Assembly: GCA_910578715.1 (NCBI GenBank) | Contig: CAJTRL010000095.1 | Location: forward strand, 1-9,031 | Direction of reading: 5' to 3' | Origin: an uncultured Lachnospiraceae bacterium | Lineage (GTDB): Bacteria; Bacillota; Clostridia; Lachnospirales; Lachnospiraceae | DNA length: 9,031 nucleotides | In this document: piece after piece, positions 1-6,602 of the stretch | Numbering within the stretch: the first letter of the stretch is position 1 | Layout: every line of letters begins with the position of its first letter | Made by a program: the position numbers and the translations under genes | The notes under the pieces: generated by a model | What the model was told of the DNA's origin: nothing | Seen by the model: the letters and a program-made list of their open reading frames with translations, nothing else | Databases searched by the model: none

Positions 1-500
1 TTGTATTTTTATTCCTGACCGCCGCCGAAAACTACAATATTACCGCAATTTCCCAGAATGCGGATTACTATCTGTACACGGCCGCGGACAAAGAAACCCT
101 CTCAGAACTGTGGAATACACTTCTTACGCTTTCACGGACATATTTTTCCTCTTTGACCGTATGCGAAGATACGGATATTGTTTTCCGCGTGGACCGTTAT
201 CTGGAACAGCATTACCAGAATCCCTCCCTCACCGTACAGGACGCCGCCCACGACCTCGGCTTTACCAATACTTATCTATGCACTGCATACAAAAAAAGCT
301 GCGGAAAAACAATCAACCAGCATCTGACACAGCTGCGGATTCTGCATGCCAAAGAACTGCTTGCCGGTTCGACGCAGAAACTATATGAGGTCGCCAGAAA
401 TGTAGGCTATGCCAACGGAAAATACTTTACCAAACTTTTCACCCGGGAAACCGGACTTTCACCGAAAGAATACAGGGAGCGGCACCGCAATGAAACATAA
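1..500 (+). CDS. AraC-type response regulator, C-terminal part (YesN-like), cut by the left edge
   Basis: The frame starting at base 3 is open from the window edge to the TAA at 498-500, giving 165 visible residues, so the start lies upstream. Visible residues about 59-160 form an AraC/XylS DNA-binding domain with two helix-turn-helix units. The first is around LTVQDAAHDLGFTNTYL, the second around LYEVARNVGYANGKYFTKLF, followed by the family signature GLSPKEYR. Residues 1-58 look like linker sequence. The kinase gene immediately downstream makes it very likely that the missing N-terminus is a phospho-receiver domain, as in YesN-type regulators, but that part is not visible. Such proteins are cytoplasmic and usually activate carbohydrate transport and degradation genes. 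The gene overlaps the kinase start by 11 bases, suggesting translational coupling. A stand-alone AraC activator is possible but less likely. Confidence 0.9.
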   Translation, partial: VFLFLTAAENYNITAISQNADYYLYTAADKETLSELWNTLLTLSRTYFSSLTVCEDTDIVFRVDRYLEQHYQNPSLTVQDAAHDLGFTNTYLCTAYKKSCGKTINQHLTQLRILHAKELLAGSTQKLYEVARNVGYANGKYFTKLFTRETGLSPKEYRERHRNET

Positions 501-2286
501 ATCCTTTTTATCAGGCCGGCCTTTTTTAAAAAGCCTTAAAACAAAACTATTCTGCACTTACTTTCTGCTCGTCGTTCTTCCTCTGGGTTTTTTTACCCTG
601 TACACTTATTTACAGGTTCGTAATGTTGTACAGGAACAGACGTTTTCCGCCATGCAGAATGCTTTTGAGGACACGGTAAATTCCATGCAGCAGTCCCTCG
701 CCAGACTGGACGCGGCAATTGACATTCTTGCTATGGACCCTCTTGTATACGCTATGGCTTCCAACGACCCGGCGGACTATTCCTATATCAGCCGGCTGGA
801 AGATTCGGATAAGCTGACCCTTACCTTCGAACACTTATGCAGCCTGTCCGGGATAAAACGTATCCGTCTTTATGCGAACAACAATTATCTGTATGCTTCC
901 GGGCAGAACAATATCATCCAGCTCCGTGAAATAGCGGATGCCGGCTGGTACAATACGCTTTCCGGACAGGACGAACGGATGTGGTTTGCGCCGACAGATT
1001 TTTATGACCAGCCGGTACAGGAACAGTCCTATTTTTCATCCATGCAGGTTATTTACAACCCGCGGAATGTCAGAGAGCCCCTTGCCGTCCTTCGCGCCGA
1101 TATGGACGCATCGCAGATGATTTCTCTGGTAGAAGGCACTTCCGTTACGGAAAACGGTATTCTGCTTCTCTTAAAAGACAGGGAAATCCTGTATCATTCT
1201 TCCGATACGCCTTCTGATGTTCTGGACGCCATTGTGGAAGAATTACCGGCGCCGGATGGCAATGAATGGGTTCCGGTTCAGGCCGGGGGAAAGCGTTATT
1301 ATGCACAATGCTGCCCGCTCTCCAAATCCGGCTGGTATATGGCGAGCGTCCTTCCTTTTAACGATATTTTCCGCTTAAGCCATGAGCTCCGCCTTGAAAT
1401 GCTGCTTGCCGTCGTTCTGATAAGCCTCATCGCCTATCTGCTCGCCGTCACAATCAGCCGCTCCACCCTGAACCGGATTTCACTCCTTACCCGGACGATG
1501 CAGGCAGTACAGGAGGGTAATGTGGATATCAGACCCGAGCCTTCCGGCGATGACGAAGTCGCCCAGCTGATGGGAAATTTCAACAAAATGATGGACCGTA
1601 TCGACCAACTGATGGAAGAAAAAGTCTCCTATGGGCAGCAGATTAAAAATCTGGAATTAAAAGCCCTTCAGGCACAGATTAATCCGCATTTTCTCTATAA
1701 TTCTCTGGATTTAATCAACTGTACCGCCATCTCCCACAGCGTGCCGCAAATCAGCCATATGGTAAAAGCGCTCGGACAGTTTTACAGGCTTTCTCTAAGC
1801 GGCGGAAATGAGCAGATTCCTCTGTCCGCCGAAATGAAGCATGCCCGGTTATATGTAGATATACAGAATATGCGGTTTGAAGACAGTATACAGGCACACT
1901 GGTCTTTGGACGAAGAAGCCGGAAAATGCCTGATTATCAAAATCATACTCCAGCCCTTAATCGAAAACGCCATTATCCACGGTATTTTTGAAAAACCATC
2001 CAAACACGGCAGTCTCCGGGTATGCGCAAAGCGAAACGCCGATATTATCACCATCACCATCTCGGACGACGGCATCGGCATGAATGAAGAAGAGCTTCAT
2101 GCGAACTTCTTCTCCGATTCCCGCGAAAAAGTCACCGATACTTCCGGCGGCTATGGCGTCCGCAATATATGCGACCGCCTGCGAATCGCCTATGGAGAGC
2201 CGTACGGTCTCTTCTGTGAAAGCACACCCGGCAAAGGAACAACCGTCACAGTCACCATTCCTGCCATCGAACCCGATTTGCAATAG
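490..2286 (+). CDS. Membrane sensor histidine kinase, YesM/LytS type (His_kinase family)
   Basis: This 598-residue sensor kinase would phosphorylate the response regulator encoded just upstream. A positively charged N-terminus leads into membrane segment 1 (about residues 20-42), then an extracellular sensing region (about 45-300) of the Cache-like kind common in this family. Membrane segment 2 is at about 303-323, followed by a HAMP linker (about 324-376) and a short coiled stretch. The His_kinase dimerisation motif INPHFLYNSLD has its phospho-accepting His at 400. The ATPase domain shows the N box QPLIENAIIHG (Asn493), G1 box DDGIGM (526-531), G2 region GGYGVRN (553-559) and GKGTT (581-585), so it appears intact. 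I chose ATG 490 over an in-frame ATG at 409: 409 lies deep in the regulator gene, while 490 has AGGGAG at 474-479 and begins just before the membrane segment. The ligand cannot be read from sequence; the downstream glycosidase suggests a sugar or a sugar-binding protein. Confidence 0.93.
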   Translation: MKHKSFLSGRPFLKSLKTKLFCTYFLLVVLPLGFFTLYTYLQVRNVVQEQTFSAMQNAFEDTVNSMQQSLARLDAAIDILAMDPLVYAMASNDPADYSYISRLEDSDKLTLTFEHLCSLSGIKRIRLYANNNYLYASGQNNIIQLREIADAGWYNTLSGQDERMWFAPTDFYDQPVQEQSYFSSMQVIYNPRNVREPLAVLRADMDASQMISLVEGTSVTENGILLLLKDREILYHSSDTPSDVLDAIVEELPAPDGNEWVPVQAGGKRYYAQCCPLSKSGWYMASVLPFNDIFRLSHELRLEMLLAVVLISLIAYLLAVTISRSTLNRISLLTRTMQAVQEGNVDIRPEPSGDDEVAQLMGNFNKMMDRIDQLMEEKVSYGQQIKNLELKALQAQINPHFLYNSLDLINCTAISHSVPQISHMVKALGQFYRLSLSGGNEQIPLSAEMKHARLYVDIQNMRFEDSIQAHWSLDEEAGKCLIIKIILQPLIENAIIHGIFEKPSKHGSLRVCAKRNADIITITISDDGIGMNEEELHANFFSDSREKVTDTSGGYGVRNICDRLRIAYGEPYGLFCESTPGKGTTVTVTIPAIEPDLQ

Positions 2287-2341
2287 ATACCAATGATTCG
2301 GCTGTTAAAAGCCGCCGCAGTTTGAAAGGAGATTTCACTTT

Positions 2342-3922
2342 ATGCGCTATTCTATTTTTACCGACACCGACTGGCTCTACCCCGATTCCGCTCATAGCGG
2401 GACGAAAAACATCCGTCTTACGATTCCCTGCGGCGGCCACGCCGGAATGCAGATTCTGGGGGAAGTCCCGGAAGCGCCTCTGCATGTAACAGTTGTCTGG
2501 CATCAAAATCCGGGAAACAGCCTTACTGTCAGCCTGTTCAGGCTTCTGCCCGTCGGCATCAACGAAAATACCGACAGCAGCCTGATGACGACGACCGATT
2601 TTGAACGCTGTAAATCCTTTGTTACAAGGAAAGCGCCTTTTGAAGTCTATGATGCGCTCTCTCCGATAGATGAAGAACCTTTCGCAGACAGACTTGCCCT
2701 CTATCTCTGCATCGATGCGGACGCGGATGCGTCTCCCGGAACTTATTCCGGTGAAGTATGTATCGGGGAAGGTTGTCAGGAAACAAAGATTCCCCTGACA
2801 TGCCGGGTCAGTCCGGTTACGGTTCCCCCCTTATCTTCTTCCGCACTCGGTATGCTGAATTTCTTCGACTACGACGGGCTTGCAAACCAGCATCATGTGC
2901 CCAAAAACAGCGAAGCATACTGGACGCTGTTTACGCATTATGTAAAAGCGCAGATAAAAATGCGGTGCACCCATATTCTGCTTCCACCCGGAGAAGCGGT
3001 ATATAAAAACGGAAAACTCGTTGATTTCGATTTTTCCCTGGCGCAAAGGGCCGGACAGATTGCCAGAAAAGAAGGCGCCCGCTATCTCTGCGGCGGACAT
3101 ATCGCCCATTGGCACGAATGGGACGAACAGGAATACTACCCCAACTGGAATCCGTCCCTCGGCGTCACCACCACAGAAGGGTATCTGCAGTTGCGGCTTT
3201 ATCTGACGAAATGGAACGAAATCGTTGAGAAAAATTGCTGGCAGAAATGTATGACACAGGCGCTTGCCGACGAACCGCAGACCCACAACGACGCTACCTA
3301 TCGCATCCTTGCCTGTATCTTCCGTAAATTCATGCCCGGCATTCCTATTATAGATGCGGTTGAAACCACAAATTTAGGCGGAGGCATCGACATCTGGGTT
3401 CCCAAACAGGATACTTATGAAAAATGGCGCGGCGAGTATCAAAAGCTCCAGGACGCCGGAGAAACCATGTGGTTTTATACCTGTGCCTTCCCGGCCGGCC
3501 CCATTATGAACCGCAGTATGGACCTGCCGCTTACGGCAAGCCGGGCAGTTCTCTGGATGGGCGCCCTGTACCGGCTGAGCGGCTTCCTTCACTGGGGATT
3601 TAACTATTATATCGGGGACGATATCTGGCACAGCGCATGCTGTCCGCACAAAGGCGCTCTGCTTCCGGCCGGCGACGCCCATATCGTATATCCCGGAAAG
3701 AGCGGCCCCCTCCGAAGCATGCGGTTCGAAGCGCAGCGCGGCGGCGCCGAAGATTACGAACTGCTCATGCAGGCATATGAAACCGCACCGGAAAAAGCCG
3801 ACGAACTCATACGGGAAGTATGCACCGATTTTCGGAATTATACAAGGGAAGGCGCGGTTTTAATGGAAGTCAGGAACTGTCTGATGGAATTATTGGAAAA
3901 CTTCGGAAAGCAAAGTATTTGA
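2342..3922 (+). CDS. DUF4091 / GH123-like putative glycoside hydrolase, cytoplasmic
   Basis: This 526-residue protein has the layout of DUF4091 proteins, relatives of the GH123 beta-N-acetylgalactosaminidases. Residues 1-160 look like a beta-sandwich; about 165-475 look like a TIM-barrel. The C-terminal part carries typical family patterns: WFYTCAFP (377-384), LSGFLHWGFNYY (412-423) and YPGKSGPLRSMRFEAQRGG (450-468), followed by AEDYELL. ALADEP (307-312) places an Asp-Glu pair at 310-311; in GH123 enzymes such a pair is catalytic, with the acetamido group of the substrate assisting, so these are the inferred active-site residues. There is no signal peptide or membrane segment, so it should act inside the cell on imported oligosaccharides. 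AAAGGAG at 2325-2331 precedes the ATG. It follows the kinase gene by 55 bases on the same strand and is probably in the same operon. The substrate is not known; activity on N-acetylgalactosamine is only a family-based guess. Confidence 0.85.
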   Translation: MRYSIFTDTDWLYPDSAHSGTKNIRLTIPCGGHAGMQILGEVPEAPLHVTVVWHQNPGNSLTVSLFRLLPVGINENTDSSLMTTTDFERCKSFVTRKAPFEVYDALSPIDEEPFADRLALYLCIDADADASPGTYSGEVCIGEGCQETKIPLTCRVSPVTVPPLSSSALGMLNFFDYDGLANQHHVPKNSEAYWTLFTHYVKAQIKMRCTHILLPPGEAVYKNGKLVDFDFSLAQRAGQIARKEGARYLCGGHIAHWHEWDEQEYYPNWNPSLGVTTTEGYLQLRLYLTKWNEIVEKNCWQKCMTQALADEPQTHNDATYRILACIFRKFMPGIPIIDAVETTNLGGGIDIWVPKQDTYEKWRGEYQKLQDAGETMWFYTCAFPAGPIMNRSMDLPLTASRAVLWMGALYRLSGFLHWGFNYYIGDDIWHSACCPHKGALLPAGDAHIVYPGKSGPLRSMRFEAQRGGAEDYELLMQAYETAPEKADELIREVCTDFRNYTREGAVLMEVRNCLMELLENFGKQSI

Positions 3923-3945
3923 AGAATACAAAGAACTTATAAATA

Positions 3946-3986
3946 AAAACAGGGGCCGCAAAGTTTTGTTTTGCCGCCCCTGTTTT
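3946..3986. terminator. Bidirectional intrinsic terminator between converging operons
   Basis: The left arm 3946-3962 (AAAACAGGGGC, then a mismatched C, then GCAAA) pairs with the right arm 3970-3986 (TTTGC, C, GCCCCTGTTTT) around a 7-base loop. This makes 16 pairs broken by a single C-C mismatch at 3957/3975. The left arm ends in A and the right arm in T, so transcripts from either side get a U tract. It lies 23 bases past the stop of the plus-strand glycosidase gene and 46 bases past the stop of the minus-strand tpiA, and probably stops both operons. The minus-strand U tract (GTTTTTATTT) looks slightly stronger. Confidence 0.88.
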
Positions 3987-4032
3987 GCTATTTAATAATT
4001 AATAGTTCATGATTATTCATTTCCGAAGGAAA

Positions 4033-4779
4033 TCAATAATTCACAATCTTTCCAAAATCCGCCTTCAATGATGCGCCGCCTACAAGGCCGCCGTCGATAT
4101 CCGGCTGTGCAAAAAGCTCCGCCGCATTCCCCGCGTTTACAGAACCGCCGTACTGAATGCGTACCGCTTCCGCCGTATCGTTATCATAGATTTCAGCGAT
4201 GCAGTCGCGGATGCCTTTACATACTTCTTCCGCCTGCTCCGTGGTCGCCGTCTTGCCTGTGCCGATAGCCCAGATAGGCTCATATGCAATAACCATGCCC
4301 TTCACCTGGTCTGCGGTAACGCCCGTCAAGTCGGACTTAATCTGCAGACGAATCCAGTCCATCGTTACGCCCATTTCCCTCTGCTCCAGCGTCTCACCGC
4401 AGCAAAGAATCGGAACCAGACCCGCTTCCAGAGCCTTCTTCACTTTCTTATTCAGAAGCGCATCGTCTTCCTTGAAGTAATCGCGTCTCTCTGAATGTCC
4501 GATAATCACATATTTTACGCCCGCATCCTTTAACATCGCCGCGGAAATCTCGCCCGTATAAGCGCCTTTTTCTTCAAAATACATGTTTTCTGCGCCAACT
4601 TCCACATTCGTGCCTTTTACAGCTTCTACCACCGGAACGATGTCGATTGCAGGTACACAGTATACAACGTCAACGCTGTCCGATTTTACCAAATCTTTCA
4701 ATTCATTGCACAGAGCAACCGCCTGACTGGGCGTCATGTTCATTTTCCAGTTTCCGGCTACAATTTTCCTTCTTGCCAT
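4033..4779 (-). CDS. tpiA: Triosephosphate isomerase
   Basis: This cytoplasmic enzyme interconverts dihydroxyacetone phosphate and glyceraldehyde 3-phosphate in glycolysis and gluconeogenesis. Its 248 residues match the usual family length. The N-terminal GNWKMN supplies the substrate-binding Asn10 and Lys12. IIGHSERR carries the electrophile His95, and AYEPIWAIGTGKTA carries the catalytic base Glu167 at the start of the flexible loop 6. YGGSVN (210-215) and GGLVGGASL (230-238) make the phosphate-binding site. All key residues are present. It is the last gene of the minus-strand glycolytic cluster, followed by the shared terminator at 3946-3986. Its start and its weak Shine-Dalgarno (GGAG at 4790-4793) lie inside the 3' end of the preceding membrane-protein gene, so its translation may depend on ribosomes finishing or passing that gene. 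Confidence 0.98.
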   Translation of the reverse strand: MARRKIVAGNWKMNMTPSQAVALCNELKDLVKSDSVDVVYCVPAIDIVPVVEAVKGTNVEVGAENMYFEEKGAYTGEISAAMLKDAGVKYVIIGHSERRDYFKEDDALLNKKVKKALEAGLVPILCCGETLEQREMGVTMDWIRLQIKSDLTGVTADQVKGMVIAYEPIWAIGTGKTATTEQAEEVCKGIRDCIAEIYDNDTAEAVRIQYGGSVNAGNAAELFAQPDIDGGLVGGASLKADFGKIVNY

Positions 4780-5227
4780 TTTTCTTATTCTCCATTCTTT
4801 TCCCGTTATTTTTTAGAATAATAACACCTGTAATACTCATTAGTAGTCCGACAACGCCGCACATCAAAAACCTGTTCCGATAAAAACCACTGACCAGGCA
4901 ATTTCCAGGACCGAAACCGGGCAGACAGACTACTATTACCTTTGCATTCACCGGATAGTCCGGATTTTTGTAAGGAATTATCTTGTTATAAACCGCTCCA
5001 TCCCAATAGTGGAAATACGCGATTTTCGTCCAATCGTCTTCCGCACGCGTAACCGTGCCTTCGGCCACGGCTATCATTCCGGCAATTTCAACACAACCAT
5101 ACTCAGCCGTCTCAACCTGTTCTTTTGCAAGCTCACATTTCTCCGTAAAAAGAATATAGTTAATGCCCATTCGGAATAAAAACAGACCGAGAATCACCAG
5201 TATCAAACCGATTCTGCCGCGCGCCAT
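4703..5227 (-). CDS. Small two-helix membrane protein of unknown function within the glycolytic operon
   Basis: This 174-residue protein starts 20 bases after the pgk stop and overlaps the first 77 bases of tpiA in another frame. Two hydrophobic segments are clear, at about residues 6-27 and 119-138. Arg3 and Arg5 before the first and a Lys/Arg-rich stretch (139-153) after the second predict both ends inside and the 28-118 region outside. That middle region includes EGTVTRAEDDWTKIAYFHYW and a later YPVNAKVIVVCLPGFGPGN. This topology, with a beta-rich loop between two helices, resembles DUF3592-type membrane proteins, but that is a tentative match by eye. Residues about 150-174 come from DNA that also holds the tpiA start, so the tail is probably not conserved. 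The ribosome binding site is weak (GAGTGG at 5234-5239). To the eye the gene is more AT-rich and less codon-biased than its neighbours, suggesting a later insertion. No function can be assigned. Confidence 0.72.
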   Translation of the reverse strand: MARGRIGLILVILGLFLFRMGINYILFTEKCELAKEQVETAEYGCVEIAGMIAVAEGTVTRAEDDWTKIAYFHYWDGAVYNKIIPYKNPDYPVNAKVIVVCLPGFGPGNCLVSGFYRNRFLMCGVVGLLMSITGVIILKNNGKRMENKKNGKKENCSRKLENEHDAQSGGCSVQ

Positions 5228-5247
5228 TGTCTTCCACTCAGATTTTC

Positions 5248-6471
5248 TTATTTGTCATCCGCCGCCACAACGCCGGGAAGTTCCTTGCCCTCCAAAAATT
5301 CAAGGGAAGCGCCGCCACCCGTAGAAATGTGGCTCATCTTATCCGCAAAGCCGAGCTGATTTACCGCCGCCGCACTGTCGCCGCCGCCGATGATGGTTGT
5401 CGCGTCCGTCTCCGCAAGAGATTTTGCTACCGCAATTGTGCCCGCCGCCAGCGTCGGATTCTCGAATACGCCCATCGGTCCGTTCCAAACGACTGTCTTA
5501 GCGGATTTTACGGCATCCGCATACAGTTTTGCAGTTTCCGTACCGATATCAAGACCTTCTTTATCAGCCGGAATCTTGTCAGCCGCTACGACCTGAACAT
5601 CAATCGGTCCGTCGATAGGGTCCGGGAAATGGTCCGCAATCGTTGTATCAACAGGCAGTAACAGTTTCTTGCCGAGCTTCTCCGCCTTTTCCATCATCTC
5701 TTTGCAATAGTCGAGTTTCTCATTATCTACAAGAGAGTTTCCGACTTCCATTCCTTTTGCCTTTAAGAAGGTAAACGCCATACCGCCGCCGATAATCAGC
5801 GTATCGCATTTTTCTAACAGGTTATTGATAACATTCAGCTTATCCGCAACCTTTGCGCCTCCAAGAATCGCTACGAACGGTCTTACCGGATTTTCTACCG
5901 CATTGCCGAGGAAATCGATTTCTTTCTGCATCAGATAACCAACCGCATTTTCGCCGCCTTTTTCGGAGATAAATTTGGTAACGCCCGCAACAGATGCGTG
6001 CGCTCTGTGGGAAGAACCGAAAGCGTCACATACATAAACATCCGCCAGGTCAGCCAGTTCTTTGCTGAACTCTTCACCGTTCTTTGTCTCTTCTTTTCCA
6101 CGGAAACGGGTATTCTGAAGCAGTACCACATCGCCTTCGTTCATCGCCGCAACTGCCGCCGTAGCCGCTTCGCCCGTCACATTGTAGTCCGCAACGAAAT
6201 TTACTTCCTTGCCTAGTTTCTCGGACAGTCTCTTTGCAACCGGTGCGAGAGATTCTTTCTCGTTGGGGCCTTCTTTTACTTTGCCGAGGTGGGAGCAGAG
6301 AATTACCTTCGCGCCGTCATTAATCAGTTTGTTGATAGTCGGAAGCGCCGCAACAATACGGGTTTCATCGGTAATCTCGCCGTTTTTCAGCGGTACGTTA
6401 AAATCGCATCTTACAAGAACGCGTTTTCCCTTTACATTGATATCGTCTACGGATTTCTTATTTAATCCCAT
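5248..6471 (-). CDS. pgk: Phosphoglycerate kinase
   Basis: This cytoplasmic enzyme transfers phosphate from 1,3-bisphosphoglycerate to ADP, the first ATP-yielding step of lower glycolysis. At 407 residues it is slightly longer than the common bacterial length. N-domain substrate-binding motifs are RCDFNVPL (21-28), SHLGK (60-64, where many family members have HLGRP), TRFRGKEE (121-128) and FGSSHRAHAS (151-160). C-domain nucleotide-binding motifs are LGGAKVADKL (203-212), IGGGMAFTF (227-235), WNGPMGVFE (329-337), GGGDSAAAV (362-370) and STGGGASLEFLEGK (383-396). The start at 6471 has a strong AGGAGG at 6480-6485, 8 bases away. It lies 131 bases downstream of gap, separated by a stem-loop, and 20 bases upstream of the membrane-protein gene. 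The three enzymes around it catalyse neighbouring steps and are probably co-transcribed. Confidence 0.98.
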   Translation of the reverse strand: MGLNKKSVDDINVKGKRVLVRCDFNVPLKNGEITDETRIVAALPTINKLINDGAKVILCSHLGKVKEGPNEKESLAPVAKRLSEKLGKEVNFVADYNVTGEAATAAVAAMNEGDVVLLQNTRFRGKEETKNGEEFSKELADLADVYVCDAFGSSHRAHASVAGVTKFISEKGGENAVGYLMQKEIDFLGNAVENPVRPFVAILGGAKVADKLNVINNLLEKCDTLIIGGGMAFTFLKAKGMEVGNSLVDNEKLDYCKEMMEKAEKLGKKLLLPVDTTIADHFPDPIDGPIDVQVVAADKIPADKEGLDIGTETAKLYADAVKSAKTVVWNGPMGVFENPTLAAGTIAVAKSLAETDATTIIGGGDSAAAVNQLGFADKMSHISTGGGASLEFLEGKELPGVVAADDK

Positions 6472-6501
6472 TTTTCTTTCCTCCTTGCATTACTGCATTA
6501 C
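6458..6501 (-). promoter_or_regulatory. pgk leader with tandem 8-base repeat and two tiny upstream reading frames
   Basis: On the minus strand GTAATGCA occurs twice in direct tandem (6486-6501) and abuts the pgk Shine-Dalgarno AGGAGG at 6480-6485. The repeat creates two upstream AUGs. The first reads ATG CAG TAA (6490-6498). Its stop overlaps the second ATG as TAATG, which opens a 10-codon frame through the Shine-Dalgarno and the pgk start, ending at 6458 out of frame with pgk. Neither upstream ATG has a visible Shine-Dalgarno, so translation of either is uncertain and the arrangement could be accidental. Confidence 0.3.
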
Positions 6502-6506
6502 TGAAA

Positions 6507-6536
6507 TAAGGCCCGGCCCAACAAGGCCGGACCTTA
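6507..6536 (-). promoter_or_regulatory. Stem-loop between gap and pgk (possible attenuator or RNA-stability element)
   Basis: On the minus-strand RNA, TAAGGTCCGGCC (6536-6525) pairs with GGCCGGGCCTTA (6518-6507) across a 6-base loop, giving 12 continuous pairs including one U-G wobble. On the plus strand the same position would be a C-A mismatch, so the structure fits a minus-strand transcript better. It is GC-rich and stable but is followed only by TTTCAG, not a proper U run. It is therefore a weak terminator at best. It could reduce read-through from gap into pgk or mark a processing or 3'-protection site, so that gap mRNA accumulates above pgk. The remaining spacer up to the gap stop shows no gene. 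Confidence 0.65.
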
Positions 6537-6602
6537 ACAGGTTTTCGCTTAAAATTTTACCAGCTTCATAAATCGCTGTAACTTCGCGGAATATGCTTTG
6601 AA

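Noticed and set aside
409..489. Upstream in-frame ATG at 409 as the start of the sensor kinase
   Set aside because: It lies well inside the response-regulator coding sequence, lacks a ribosome binding site and would add 27 residues unlike kinase N-termini. ATG 490 has AGGGAG and sits just before the first membrane segment.
518..535. Hairpin-like GGCCTTTTTT / AAAAAGCC near the start of the kinase gene
   Set aside because: It is within coding sequence, has a bulge, and is explained by Phe, Leu and Lys codons; no sign of attenuation.
2299..2314. Small hairpin CGGCT / AGCCG between the kinase and the DUF4091 gene
   Set aside because: Only five pairs and no U tract, so it is not a credible terminator; the two genes are probably co-transcribed.
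2831..3286. Minus-strand open frame opposite the DUF4091 gene (151 codons)
   Set aside because: It lies wholly inside a convincing gene on the other strand and shows no domain or start signal.
5227..5661. Plus-strand open frame opposite the end of pgk (144 codons)
   Set aside because: It is antisense to well-conserved pgk sequence, rich in Arg and Cys with no recognisable domain, and is the kind of frame produced by the biased codon use of pgk.
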